From: Pseudomonas sp. JUb42
GTDB taxonomy: Bacteria; Pseudomonadota; Gammaproteobacteria; Pseudomonadales; Pseudomonadaceae
Direction: 5' to 3'
DNA: 64,000 nt
NCBI RefSeq assembly: GCF_024807945.1
Contig: NZ_JANUFD010000008.1
Coordinates: 295,967 to 359,966, forward strand
The notes under the pieces were generated by a model, which was not told the DNA's origin, ran no database searches, and was given only the letters and a program-made list of their open reading frames with translations. The number at the start of each line of letters is the position of its first letter. The stretch's first letter is position 1. This document shows positions 44,649 to 53,328 of this stretch, piece by piece. The translations under genes and the position numbers were made by a program.

Positions 44649-46274
44649 ATGAACCTTCAATCCTTGCGTATAGCTCCTCGGGCAAGCGCCGCATTCGGCA
44701 TTATCACGCTATTTCTTTTGATGTTGAGCGCGTTTGCGTTCGAGCAAATCACAGACCTTCGCTCTACCCAGCAGGATCTTGAGACAGATTGGCTGCCCAG
44801 CATCCAAACCTCTGATGACATCCAGATTGCTCTGTTGCACACCCGCCTGGAAGGGATCCGCCTGCTAGCCTCCGCCGATCCGAAAGTCGTCGCGGAAATT
44901 ACAGAAGCGATCAGACAAAACCGCGATCAACTCAATCGCCTAACCGATTACTATCGAGAGCATCTAATTTCAGGAGTAGCGGAAAAAGCTAGCTTTGATG
45001 ATGCGTCCGCACTGATGAAGCAGTACCTAAATGGCTTGGATAATCTCGTCCGTCTAGCGCATACAGACAAAGATGCAGCGATTAGATTTGCTAATGGAGA
45101 ACAGGCAGATAATGCTCGCTCCTACCAAGTCAAGCTCACCGCACTGCGCGACCTCAACTCTGTTGGAGTGAAGGATTCCGGCCAGCACTCTACAGCCGTT
45201 TACAAACACAGCTTAAGTACGATGAGCTTGATCGTTATCCTGTCGTTGACTGTCACCATATTTCTCGCTTGGAGGCTTACAAAAAGTCTTTCTAATCCTA
45301 TTGGCCAATGCCTGATCGTCGCAGAAGCGATCGCCAAAGGCGAGCTTAACGGCGCGATTATCGTATCTGGTAGAGACGAAGCTGCTGGTCTTATGAATGC
45401 GCTTAAGCAGATGCAGGAAAATTTGAGGCAAACGATTCAAGGGATTGTACATTCATCTACCCAGCTCACATCCTCGGCGACCGATATGCACTCTGTTACA
45501 GAAAAAGCCGGTGTCACTCAGGAAAGGCAAAACAACCAGATAGACCAAGCAGCTACAGCCGTAACTCAAATGAGCGCGGCCGTTGAAGAGGTAGCCCGCA
45601 ATGCGACGTCAACATCCGAGTCAGCACGTCAGTCGAGCGCTGCTGCAAAGGCAGGCAACGAAAAGGTTACCCAAACACTCACTGCTATGCAGCAACTGAC
45701 CGCACAAGTGGAAAATACTTCAGGGCAGGTGCAGAACGTTGCCACTCAAGCCCAAGACATTGCCAAAGTCGTCAGCGTCATTCGGGCGATAGCCGAGCAG
45801 ACTAACCTACTGGCCCTAAACGCTGCGATTGAAGCAGCAAGAGCGGGCGAGCAAGGCCGGGGGTTCGCAGTCGTTGCTGACGAAGTCCGTGCATTGGCAC
45901 ATCGAACGCAAGAGTCAACCAAAGAAATCGAACAAATGATCGCGACAATTCAGGAAGGTACTGAAGGCGCTGTCCACTCAATGCAACAGAGTACGTCACA
46001 AGCTCACGATACCTATGGTATCGCTCAGGATGCCGGGAAAGCACTTGAAGAAATTATGGCTGCAGTGCAGTTAATCGAAGAGCGCAATCTTCAAATTGCC
46101 ACTGCTTCAGAAGAGCAAGCCTATGTTGCAAGAGAGGTTGACCGCAACCTGGTAAGTATACGAGACCTGGCAGGTGAGACAGAGCAAGGGACACGTCAAA
46201 CACTTCACGCGAGCCAGCAGATGTCGGGACTTGCAGTTAGCTTAGAGCGTTTGGTAAAACAATTCAAACTATAG
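44649..46274 (+). CDS. Methyl-accepting chemotaxis protein (1)
   Basis: A 541-residue inner-membrane chemoreceptor. TM1 is near residues 16-36, followed by a four-helix-bundle periplasmic ligand domain, TM2 near 193-212 (LIVILSLTVTIFLAWRLTKS) and a HAMP domain. The signalling domain has the hairpin tip AIAEQTNLLALNAAIEAARA followed by GEQGRGFAVVADEVRALAHR. It has no C-terminal CheR/CheB pentapeptide. The ATG at 44649 follows TAGGAG. The ligand is unknown. No chemotaxis genes adjoin it. Confidence 0.93.
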   Translation: MNLQSLRIAPRASAAFGIITLFLLMLSAFAFEQITDLRSTQQDLETDWLPSIQTSDDIQIALLHTRLEGIRLLASADPKVVAEITEAIRQNRDQLNRLTDYYREHLISGVAEKASFDDASALMKQYLNGLDNLVRLAHTDKDAAIRFANGEQADNARSYQVKLTALRDLNSVGVKDSGQHSTAVYKHSLSTMSLIVILSLTVTIFLAWRLTKSLSNPIGQCLIVAEAIAKGELNGAIIVSGRDEAAGLMNALKQMQENLRQTIQGIVHSSTQLTSSATDMHSVTEKAGVTQERQNNQIDQAATAVTQMSAAVEEVARNATSTSESARQSSAAAKAGNEKVTQTLTAMQQLTAQVENTSGQVQNVATQAQDIAKVVSVIRAIAEQTNLLALNAAIEAARAGEQGRGFAVVADEVRALAHRTQESTKEIEQMIATIQEGTEGAVHSMQQSTSQAHDTYGIAQDAGKALEEIMAAVQLIEERNLQIATASEEQAYVAREVDRNLVSIRDLAGETEQGTRQTLHASQQMSGLAVSLERLVKQFKL

Positions 46275-46734
46275 CGCTTACGTTTGAGGAAGGTTTCAGA
46301 TAGGTGCGTATAGCGCTAAGTTTCCCCTTTGCTTGCCGCCACCATCAGACGAATTCAGAGCCTAGGTTTTTGTATTCTCCTGGGATTTTCAGGTGATACC
46401 CCACACGCATGGATTCGGAGGCGGAACAGGGCTGATGGCAAGCCTTAAACGCCTTCTGCCTTCACTACCAAAGGCGCAGATTGATAGCGTCGCAAGATCC
46501 ATGTTGAGATACGAATATGACCCACCCTGAGCTGTGCTGGAAACTCAAATTCAGCAGAGACCCCTTTCGCAGGAGCGGCAGCAACAAGTCGCATGGAGCG
46601 TTCGGGACCGGCGGTAAGATCTGCTGACCGAGATGGCATGCCCATGAAGTGCTTGGGCTGTGTATTCTCATGGATTCGATGGGCTCTTCTCAGTGACACG
46701 AAGGTTGAATCTTGGGAATCTGACGAGCGAGTCG
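46275..46734. other. Gap without recognised gene
   Basis: About 460 bases between the chemoreceptor and leader copy f. A minus-strand frame of 103 codons (46445-46756) lacks a ribosome site or recognisable domain and reads into the leader repeat. I see no RNA gene. Confidence 0.4.
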
Positions 46735-46830
46735 TAAACTGGCACCATGTACACAAAAGCGCCGACCTAAAAACCGGAGCCAGGCATATAGAAGGGCGCT
46801 ATTTTCATGTCGTGACAAGAGCGGACAAAA
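46735..46830 (+). repeat. Structured spacer/leader repeat, copy f
   Basis: It begins at a TAA (TAAACTGGCACCATG), then acacaaaagc. Hairpin 1 is degenerate (GCGCCGACC..AACCGGAGCC), followed by the conserved tatagaagggcgct. It ends GAGCGGACAAAA before the TTG at 46831. It is very similar to copy b, which also precedes an RHH/Arc-like gene with a TTG start. Confidence 0.65.
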
Positions 46831-47391
46831 TTGGCTAAAAAAATAAGCTCCCCCGATGACGAACATATTTTGACCTATCGACGACGCCCAAGTGATCCAT
46901 ACATCCTCAGATTTCCGGATGGAATGCGAGCGTTGATCAGTGTGGCGGCAGCTGCAAATCATCGCAGCATGCAGTCTGAAATTATCAAAAGCTTGAACTA
47001 TAGTTTTTCGCAGGACGACTATGTGACCGTGAGCAGCTTTGAAGCGTGGGCAGCATCCGTCAAGCAGCAGATGGTCGAGCTGAGCATGCCCAGCTTCGAC
47101 GCTGGTTTCGCACTTGAAGAAAATGAGCAGTGGTTTGCTGAGCAGTATGAGGCCGGCGCCGGTGCCGGGATCACCGCTGATGAGTGGTTCAATCATCACC
47201 ACACAGCGAATAGGAAATTCCCGGTGAGCGCGTTGAGCAGCTACAAGAGCCAGATCCATCTGATACGGCAGATTCACGAAGCCAACCATTACATCAGCAA
47301 AGCAGAGGAGCTGGACCAACCTCATCTATGGCTCTCGCCAGTTGATCGCGACAAAGCAGCACGCTTTGCTGGGACTGCTGCTAAATCGTAA
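46831..47391 (+). CDS. Arc-like ribbon-helix-helix DNA-binding protein with extra C-terminal domain
   Basis: A 186-residue protein with a TTG start (MAKKISSPDDEHILTYRRR). Residues 25-60 are an Arc-type RHH domain (PYILRFPDGMRALISVAAAA, then NHRSMQSEIIKSLNYSF), in which the first strand binds DNA. Residues 70-186 are an unrecognised helical domain. The truncated homologue at 31958-32150 has the same TTG start, and copies b and f of the leader precede them. I infer an autoregulator or a regulator of other leader-carrying genes, which is speculative. Confidence 0.65.
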   Translation: MAKKISSPDDEHILTYRRRPSDPYILRFPDGMRALISVAAAANHRSMQSEIIKSLNYSFSQDDYVTVSSFEAWAASVKQQMVELSMPSFDAGFALEENEQWFAEQYEAGAGAGITADEWFNHHHTANRKFPVSALSSYKSQIHLIRQIHEANHYISKAEELDQPHLWLSPVDRDKAARFAGTAAKS

Positions 47392-47435
47392 GGATTCGGT
47401 GGAGATGGAGGGCTGTCCCCGCGCAGGGCTCTCGT

Positions 47436-47573
47436 TTGAAAAAGAATGAGCTTCCGGTCAAAACCTGCGCCTGTTGCCAGCTGCCTTTCACGTGGCGCAA
47501 AAAGTGGGCTGACTGCTGGAATGAAGTCCGATACTGTTCGGAGCGATGCCGCCGAAGCAGAGTAAAGCATTAG
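47436..47573 (+). CDS. DUF2256 zinc-ribbon-like protein
   Basis: A 45-residue protein from a TTG start: KNELPVKTCACCQLPFTWRK, then KWADCWNEVRYCSERCRRSR. This is the complete DUF2256 pattern, with two CxxC-type pairs and the W-R-K-K-W ... C-W-x-E-V-x-Y-C-S-x-x-C-R core. Function unknown; in other genomes DUF2256 genes often lie near cryptochrome/photolyase genes, which are absent here. It starts 44 bases after the RHH gene. Confidence 0.75.
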   Translation: MKKNELPVKTCACCQLPFTWRKKWADCWNEVRYCSERCRRSRVKH

Positions 47574-47647
47574 TATGAGCGTTCACCGAGGCAACCAAGA
47601 AGCCGCCGCATCCGTTACCTAAAACTGCTGATCCGTAGGAAAATCCG

Positions 47648-47872
47648 ATGAGCCTTACTGCAGAACGGGTCAGTGACCAAGTGGCCGAAATGATCGACTC
47701 GATTCTCGGCAGTGTGAGTTACTCCTTGGCCCAGCGCAGTACAGATATGACCCTAATGTTCATCAACGATGTTAGTGATGCTGTGCTGATGAGCACAGAG
47801 CGGTATTTTAAAATGAGCTTGGCCGTAAGTCAGGCTTTGGCCGACTGGCAATGCGGTCATGATGACTGCTAA
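47648..47872 (+). CDS. Small hypothetical helical protein
   Basis: A 74-residue protein: MSLTAERVSDQVAEMIDSIL, then GSVSYSLAQRSTDMTLMFIN and MSLAVSQALADWQCGHDDC. TAGGAAAATCCG directly precedes the ATG, a minimal form of the start of the leader repeat acting as ribosome site. Family unknown. Confidence 0.45.
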   Translation: MSLTAERVSDQVAEMIDSILGSVSYSLAQRSTDMTLMFINDVSDAVLMSTERYFKMSLAVSQALADWQCGHDDC

Positions 47873-47933
47873 TCGGTTACTTAAAAGTTTAGGAAAATCG
47901 ACCACCCGCAAAATTCTGCGTTCGGGAGGGCAC

Positions 47934-48035
47934 ATGCTCCAGCCACCCACCAAACGGTATCCGTCGGTCGGCACGACGACGGGGCAGGTAGTATTTATCG
48001 AACAAAGCCTCAAACGCATGCTCTACCTAAAATAA
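47934..48035 (+). CDS. 33-residue small ORF with strong ribosome site
   Basis: MLQPPTKRYPSVGTTTGQVV, then FIEQSLKRMLYLK. GGGAGGG lies four bases before the ATG. It follows a diverged AGGAAAATCGACCACCCGCA motif like the start of the leader repeat. It could be a leader peptide for the response regulator 19 bases downstream, or a gene remnant. Confidence 0.3.
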   Translation: MLQPPTKRYPSVGTTTGQVVFIEQSLKRMLYLK

Positions 48036-48053
48036 CATTCAGAAAATGTGACC

Positions 48054-48413
48054 ATGTTACCCATAATTTTACTCGTCGAAGACGATGATACCTTAAGAAT
48101 GCTGACGTCAGACGCATTAACCTTGCTTGACGCACAAGTGCTTGAGTGTTCAGGCGCAGACGAAGCGTTAACGATACTAGAGTCAGGAATCCTAGTTAAT
48201 TTACTTTTTACGGATATCCGAATGCCGGGACGACTAGATGGTTTGGAGCTTGCGAATTTAGTTTCCATGCGCTGGCCTCTACTGCCAATAATTGTTACGT
48301 CGGGTAATAGGCTGTCAACTGATATACTGCCGTCAGGGGCTGCATTTATTCCTAAACCATGGACTCTGGGTGTACTGTTCGAAACCGTGCGGCCGCTCCT
48401 TGGAAGTGGGTAG
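48054..48413 (+). CDS. Single-domain response regulator (CheY-like)
   Basis: A 119-residue receiver domain only: acidic pocket ILLVEDDDTLR, phosphoacceptor Asp in LLFTDIRMPGRLDG, the switch residues VTSGN, and Lys in IPKPW. No output domain is present. The hybrid kinase at 57508-59664 has a receiver with the same MPG/LPG-x-LNG style, so this protein could be its partner. Two relics of close homologues lie at 59874-60226 and 62382-62520. A GTG at 48048 is an alternative start. Confidence 0.85.
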   Translation: MLPIILLVEDDDTLRMLTSDALTLLDAQVLECSGADEALTILESGILVNLLFTDIRMPGRLDGLELANLVSMRWPLLPIIVTSGNRLSTDILPSGAAFIPKPWTLGVLFETVRPLLGSG

Positions 48414-48577
48414 GCTGAATCCTTAAGATACGGTTTACGTACAAACATGGCGGTGAAATTGTCTATAAATTTCTTATACAAAATCTCGCCTTGGGGGTTA
48501 TGAGCCAGAAACTGCTCTATTGCGTCTAGCGCTAAAAATTCGTATCCATGCCAGTGAGTTGTTCGAGGAAAAGAGTC

Positions 48578-48970
48578 GTGAAAGCAATTTTTGCAGCGCT
48601 CGCTATTGTCGCCTGCACCGGCACGGCGTCGGCAACGACCCAATATGATTATGACTACTGGACAGTCGGCGCCGCTAAGCCTGCGTGGATGCCCAAAAGC
48701 ATCAAGTCCGACGATCAGAAGACCTACATTCAGTTCCCTGGCGCGAACCTGCTCGCCGCGCCTAAGCCGGGTGAAGCCAGTCGCGCACCTTCGCTGGTGA
48801 TAATGAAGACGGCTCAGGGCGATACCAATCCCTGTAGTTACAGCGTTGTCGATGATCGTTATGAGGTCAATTGCGTAATTGAGAAAGCGGTGCTGATCGG
48901 GGCGATCGGTGATGAAAATGCCCGTGTGCTGGTCCTGCATAGGCCGGTACGAGCCGCCGACTCTAAATGA
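48578..48970 (+). CDS. Orphan VirB9/TrbG C-terminal-like periplasmic protein
   Basis: About 130 residues from a GTG after GAGGAAAAG (the frame is open to an ATG at 48548). The signal peptide KAIFAALAIVACTGTASA precedes a domain with AWMPKSIKSDDQKTYIQFP, then APSLVIMKT, YSVVDDRYEVNCVIEKAVLI and ARVLVLHRP. This strand order resembles the C-terminal beta-sandwich of VirB9/TrbG/CagX secretion proteins. The N-terminal VirB9 domain is absent, and no other type IV secretion genes are near, so it may be an internally deleted remnant with a working signal peptide. Confidence 0.5.
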   Translation: MKAIFAALAIVACTGTASATTQYDYDYWTVGAAKPAWMPKSIKSDDQKTYIQFPGANLLAAPKPGEASRAPSLVIMKTAQGDTNPCSYSVVDDRYEVNCVIEKAVLIGAIGDENARVLVLHRPVRAADSK

Positions 48971-49058
48971 CACGGAAAATCGTAGCAAGTAATCGATTCG
49001 GGGGCTTTGACACACTTTGGGCCGATATCAGCATGTCCAACGTCTACTGGCACAGCCT

Positions 49059-50006
49059 TTATCGTCGAGTTTCGATATCATCAGTCTGAGTTGGAAACAT
49101 CCCATCTCGGGCTTGCTCAAGGCTATCGATGAAGCGTCGCAGCGCAGGGTTGCTGTCGTTTGTTCGATAGATGAATGAAACGTAGTGGCGCATATTCAAG
49201 TCGGGATGTTCCAGGAGCACCACGCCTTCCGGGCAGATGTGGGTCGCCACATCGGAAACGATCGAGTAACCCATGCCGGCCGCAACGAGCCCCAGGATGG
49301 TGAGCACGTCACTCCCAATCTCGACCTTGCGAGGCGTGTGGCCCACGGAGTGGCATTGATAGGTCAGGAAATCGTTATAGGCAGGTGCGACGTCCGGAGG
49401 AAACCAGACGGCTGGTTCGTCTCCGAGGTCGGAGAGCCTTTGCGGCACCGACGCCGCGTGCTGACTATGCCGCGGTAGCGCGAGCCTCAACTTGCATTCG
49501 AACATGCGGATCTCCTGAAGGCTCGGGGTCGCTAATTCGTCCTTGGGTGGGTACCGCCAAGCGAGAAAGCCTCCGTCCAGCTCACCTTCGATGATCCGGC
49601 TCACTTGCCGGGTTGAAAGAGCGGGATCCAGCATCACGGCAATGTCGGGATACTCGCCCGTGAACAGCCGTATCGATTCCAGGATTTTGGGGTGCCAACC
49701 AAAATTGGGCGTGATCCCGATACGCAATGTTCCCTTTGTGCCTTTGGCGATGTGTGTGACCCGATGCTTTGCTGCAGTCAGCGCCGCCAGTATTGCACGG
49801 GCGTCCGTCGCAAATTCTTGTCCTGCAATGGTCGGGCTCACCCCTCGTGCGCCGCGTTCGAACAACGCAGCCCCCAAATCTTCTTCAAGGTCCTTGATTT
49901 GTCGACTCAGCGCGGGTTGAGCGATGTGAAGTTTGCGAGCCGCCTCGGCAACGCTTCCATGTTCAACCACGGCCAAAAAATAGCGGATGTGGCGAATTTC
50001 GACCAT
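49059..50006 (-). CDS. LysR-family transcriptional regulator (divergent from MFS gene)
   Basis: A 315-residue regulator. The N-terminal HTH is IRHIRYFLAVVEHGSVAEAA..LHIAQPALSRQIKDLEEDLG, followed by a periplasmic-binding-like effector domain (TLRIGITPNFGWHPKILESI). It is divergent from the transporter at 50113 with about 106 bases between, so it probably controls the MFS-amidohydrolase-porin cluster. The inducer is presumably the transported compound, which is unknown. Confidence 0.93.
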   Translation of the reverse strand: MVEIRHIRYFLAVVEHGSVAEAARKLHIAQPALSRQIKDLEEDLGAALFERGARGVSPTIAGQEFATDARAILAALTAAKHRVTHIAKGTKGTLRIGITPNFGWHPKILESIRLFTGEYPDIAVMLDPALSTRQVSRIIEGELDGGFLAWRYPPKDELATPSLQEIRMFECKLRLALPRHSQHAASVPQRLSDLGDEPAVWFPPDVAPAYNDFLTYQCHSVGHTPRKVEIGSDVLTILGLVAAGMGYSIVSDVATHICPEGVVLLEHPDLNMRHYVSFIYRTNDSNPALRRFIDSLEQARDGMFPTQTDDIETRR

Positions 50007-50112
50007 TTCTATCTATACCTCCAAAGCATGGCAAGTATTTTTTATAGGTATTTTTCAGTATACCCACAAACCTCTACGATGCTGCTCCACAACTCTAATA
50101 AAAGGTGACGTC

Positions 50113-51408
50113 ATGGATATCAACAGTCAGGAGGCCACGCTCAATGGCAAGACACTGCGTCGCACAGTCATTGCGGCGACCATCGGCAACGTTCTTGAGA
50201 TCTACGATTTCGTTATTTTCGCGATCTTCGCTGTTCCCATATCGAAAGCATTCTTTCCAGCCGGCGACGACTTCGCCGCATTGATGTTCACCTTCATGAC
50301 CTTCGCAGCGGGTTTTCTGGTTCGTCCGTTAGGGGCACTGGTCTTGGGCAGGTATGCCGACCGGGCCGGGCGCAAAAAGGCGCTGAGTTACACGTTGTTA
50401 TTGATGGCGTTCGGGACCCTCGTTCCAGCGATCTGCCCGTCGTACGGGTCGATCGGTCTTGCCGCACCCCTGATCCTGATCCTCGGCAGGCTGATTCAAG
50501 GTTTCTCGGCGGGAGGAGAAATCGGCAGTAACGTGGCCATGCTCGTGGAGAACGCGCCCGGCAACAGTCGAGCGTTGTTCGGCTCTTTTCAGCAAATGGC
50601 ACAAGGCGGAGGCGTGCTGTTGGGCGGGCTGGTTGGCTCAGGCATCACGCTTGTATTTGGTGAGAAAGGAATCGTCGACGAATACTGGAGAATTGCCTTT
50701 CTCGTGGGCCTGCTGATCGGCCCTGTTGGCTGGTACATCCGCCGCGCCATTCCAGAAACCCTAGAGTTCGAACGCACCTCAGCCGAGGGGCAGATTTACG
50801 GGACATTTTTCGCAGGCCTTCACGCCAACTCCGGCCGTATTCTTATCGGTATTGCCGTCATGGTGTTCTGGACCGTCGCTGCGCAAGTCTCAAATTACTT
50901 CACGACTTACGCCGTCCGGGAATTGAACATGTCCGTCATGGCCACGTATGCCGGGCAAATTGCTTCGGGTATCACACTGGTCATCGTTTGTCCGTTGGTC
51001 GGCCTGCTGGCGAACCGCACCGGTCCGTACAAACCCATGGCGTGGGGCGCAGGTCTGGCAGGTGTCCTGGCCTATCCGTTGTTCATCCTGTTGGCATCGA
51101 ACCCGACGTTCACGACGCTCGTGGCAGTGCAAACCGTGATTTCCATTTTTCTGGGACTGTACGCGTCTTGTGCGCCTCTGGTGATGTCCAACATCTTCCC
51201 TACACAGTACCGGGCGACTGGAATAGGAACGTCATACGCTCTCGGCGTGATGATCTTCGGCGGACTGACACCCATGATTGTCACCACCCTGATCCAGTTC
51301 AGTGGGAACAAACTCATCATCGGTTTTTACCTGACGGCAGCGGCGTTGATCAGTTTGACGCTCATTGGGTTTCTCGCTCGCTCGAAAACCAGGCTGATCA
51401 CTGCATAG
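50113..51408 (+). CDS. MFS transporter, metabolite:H+ symporter (MHS) type
   Basis: A 431-residue membrane protein of about twelve helices. The N-terminal TIGNVLEIYDFVIFAIFAVP, the loop GRYADRAGRKKAL and the ILGRLIQGFSAGGEIG motif are typical of the MHS group (citrate, proline/betaine, shikimate-type permeases). AAAGGTGACGTC precedes the ATG. It is followed 68 bases later by an M20 amidohydrolase, so it probably imports an amide or N-acyl substrate. Confidence 0.9.
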   Translation: MDINSQEATLNGKTLRRTVIAATIGNVLEIYDFVIFAIFAVPISKAFFPAGDDFAALMFTFMTFAAGFLVRPLGALVLGRYADRAGRKKALSYTLLLMAFGTLVPAICPSYGSIGLAAPLILILGRLIQGFSAGGEIGSNVAMLVENAPGNSRALFGSFQQMAQGGGVLLGGLVGSGITLVFGEKGIVDEYWRIAFLVGLLIGPVGWYIRRAIPETLEFERTSAEGQIYGTFFAGLHANSGRILIGIAVMVFWTVAAQVSNYFTTYAVRELNMSVMATYAGQIASGITLVIVCPLVGLLANRTGPYKPMAWGAGLAGVLAYPLFILLASNPTFTTLVAVQTVISIFLGLYASCAPLVMSNIFPTQYRATGIGTSYALGVMIFGGLTPMIVTTLIQFSGNKLIIGFYLTAAALISLTLIGFLARSKTRLITA

Positions 51409-51476
51409 CGCCGTTCATCACCTTTCATTACGCACGTTATCTACGGTGACGTGCGCTCAGTATTAGAGGTCAAGAC

Positions 51477-52688
51477 ATGGACAATCTCCATCAGCAGACT
51501 CGAAACGGTCACCCTCACACCCGCGATATCGCGTCACTGCGGCGTTACCTCCACGAACATCCTGAACTGCGTTTTGAAGAGGCCAATACCTCCGCGCTGG
51601 TGGCGAAAATGCTCCGCGATTATGGCATTTCGGTGCAAGAGGGTGTGGGTGGGTATGGTGTGGTGGGGACATTGAAAAAGGGGCGTTCGGAGCGAGCCAT
51701 AGCGTTACGGGCAGACATGGATGCGCTTCCCTTGCAGGAATTGAATACCTTTTCGCACATCTCAAAGCATCCCGGAAAGATGCATGCCTGCGGCCACGAC
51801 GGACACACCGCCATGCTGCTGGGCGCCGCTCGACGACTCAGCCAAGACGTCGACTTCGATGGGACCGTCCACTTCATATTCCAGCCTGCCGAGGAAGGGG
51901 GCGCGGGGGCCCGGCGTATGATCGAGGATGGACTGTTCGACCGATTCCCGGCGGATGCGATCTTTGGTGTCCACAATTGGCCAGGGTTGCCGGCAGGTGT
52001 GTTCGGTGTTCGTCCGGGCCCGATCATGGCTTCGAGCAACAGTTTTACCGCGACCCTGACCGGCAGAGGCGCCCATGCCGCTCAACCCCATAGAGGTGCT
52101 GATCCTGTCGTTGCAGCCGCCCAACTGACACTGGCGTGGCAAACCATCCTCACGCGAAATGTCGATGCGAATCATCCGGCGGTGTTGTCCATCACGCAGA
52201 TTCATACCGGCACGGCCAATAACATCATTCCCGAGACAGCGACGATTTCGGGCACGGTCAGAACATTCGACGCGACGACGCTCGACCTCATTGATGACCG
52301 AATGTCCACGATTGCGCGTGCCACCGGCGACATGTTTGGACTCGACGTGTTATTTGCGCTCGAACGGCTGTATCCCGCGACGATCAATCACGAACGGGAA
52401 ACCACTCAAGCCGTGGCAGCGATGGTTTCTGCAGTGGGTCAACCTAACGTTGACCGCCACGTGACGCCCTCTTTTGCGTCTGAAGACTTTTCATACTTTT
52501 TGCAGTGCAAGCCCGGGTGCTATGCGTTCCTGGGCAACGGTTTGCTGGCGTCGCAAACAACGGCAGACAATGACGATAAAGCGCATTCGCGCGAACTGCA
52601 CAGCCCTTTTTATGATTTCAATGACGGCATCCTTGACGCCGGCATCGCTTATTGGATGTCCCTGGTCAGACAACTTTTGCCACTTTAA
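51477..52688 (+). CDS. M20D-family amidohydrolase (hippurate hydrolase-like)
   Basis: A 403-residue metal-dependent amidase. The pieces seen are RRYLHEHPELRFEE, the metal motif MHACGHDGHTAMLLGAA, QPAEEGGAGARRMIEDG and a dimerisation region (GRGAHAAQPHRGADPV). The C-terminal FASEDFSYFL supplies a further ligand. Such enzymes cleave N-acyl amino acids (hippurate, N-acetyl or IAA conjugates). Context (LysR, MHS permease, OprD-type porin remnant) supports a catabolic role. It starts with ATG at 51477 after a weak ribosome site. Confidence 0.92.
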   Translation: MDNLHQQTRNGHPHTRDIASLRRYLHEHPELRFEEANTSALVAKMLRDYGISVQEGVGGYGVVGTLKKGRSERAIALRADMDALPLQELNTFSHISKHPGKMHACGHDGHTAMLLGAARRLSQDVDFDGTVHFIFQPAEEGGAGARRMIEDGLFDRFPADAIFGVHNWPGLPAGVFGVRPGPIMASSNSFTATLTGRGAHAAQPHRGADPVVAAAQLTLAWQTILTRNVDANHPAVLSITQIHTGTANNIIPETATISGTVRTFDATTLDLIDDRMSTIARATGDMFGLDVLFALERLYPATINHERETTQAVAAMVSAVGQPNVDRHVTPSFASEDFSYFLQCKPGCYAFLGNGLLASQTTADNDDKAHSRELHSPFYDFNDGILDAGIAYWMSLVRQLLPL

Positions 52689-52891
52689 GTGATCGCGAGG
52701 TGTACAAGATGAAATAAACGATCCAGAGTCAGTCAACTGTCGCCTCCTCCCCCTCAGCAGGGTTGGTCACTCATGTAGCCAGATTATTACTTCCGCAACG
52801 CTAAAACGTAAGTCGTAGTACCTGCCGTTGGAAAATGTGTTCACAACCGCGGGATGTTGCGTCCTGCAGTGGGTAATGCTGTCGGAAAAAT

Positions 52892-53060
52892 ATGCTCTTC
52901 AATAATAGGAATCAAAGTCGGAGCGTAGTGATAAAAATAACTTCTTTAGCTGTCGCTATCTCAATGATCGCGACAGGCCAGAAAGTGTTGGCCGCTGGAT
53001 TTGTCGATGACAGTAAGGCTTCTATCAGTTCGCGAACGCTTTACTATGAATACGACCAGG
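52892..53060 (+). pseudogene. OprD-family porin, N-terminal fragment
   Basis: IKITSLAVAISMIATGQKVL plus AAGFVDDSKASISSRTLYYE is a signal peptide followed by the opening strand typical of OprD/OpdX channels (G-F-x-x-D-S-K-x-x-x-x-x-R-x-x-Y). After about 55 codons it is cut and joined to a methyltransferase fragment on the other strand. The start could be the ATG at 52892 or a GTG at 52928 with a better ribosome site (CGGAGC). It was probably the outer-membrane channel for the substrate of the preceding permease and amidohydrolase. Confidence 0.65.
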
Positions 53061-53245
53061 GCGGTGTGGGCGGCAGCTGCCAATGCGAGTGCCCCGGTAC
53101 CAGTGGCAATATCCAGCACGCTTCCCGAGGTTAGCGGGATACGTGCGAGCGCCGCTTCTGCGAAGTGTGCAGTGAACGGGTGAGCCGTTTTCTGATAATG
53201 CTTTGCGGCAACGTCCCAGTGATCGGGATTCTCAAATTCGCGCAT
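53061..53245 (-). pseudogene. SAM-dependent methyltransferase, N-terminal fragment
   Basis: MREFENPDHWDVAAKHYQKT, then HPFTAHFAEAALARIPL and the SAM-binding loop GSVLDIATGTGALALAAA end abruptly at the junction with the porin fragment near 53061. About 60 codons remain of a class I methyltransferase. It diverges from the broken Rrf2 gene at 53329, so the two were once a regulator-enzyme pair. Confidence 0.65.
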
Positions 53246-53328
53246 CGCGCTGTCCTCAATAGTCATATAACTTTAGAAGTCCCATGATTCGGTATTTTCT
53301 ACCAGGTACTAAACAAAGAGGAGCAAAT

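Noticed and set aside
44485..44694. Minus-strand 69-codon frame overlapping the chemoreceptor start
   Set aside because: It overlaps a well-supported start with a good ribosome site; no independent support.
46445..46756. Minus-strand 103-codon frame
   Set aside because: It starts inside leader copy f, lacks a ribosome site, and resembles no family.
48023..49015. Minus-strand 330-codon frame across the response regulator and VirB9-like gene
   Set aside because: It overlaps two plus-strand genes with clear domains. One stretch near 48.4-48.6 kb looks mildly protein-like, but no start, ribosome site or family could be found.
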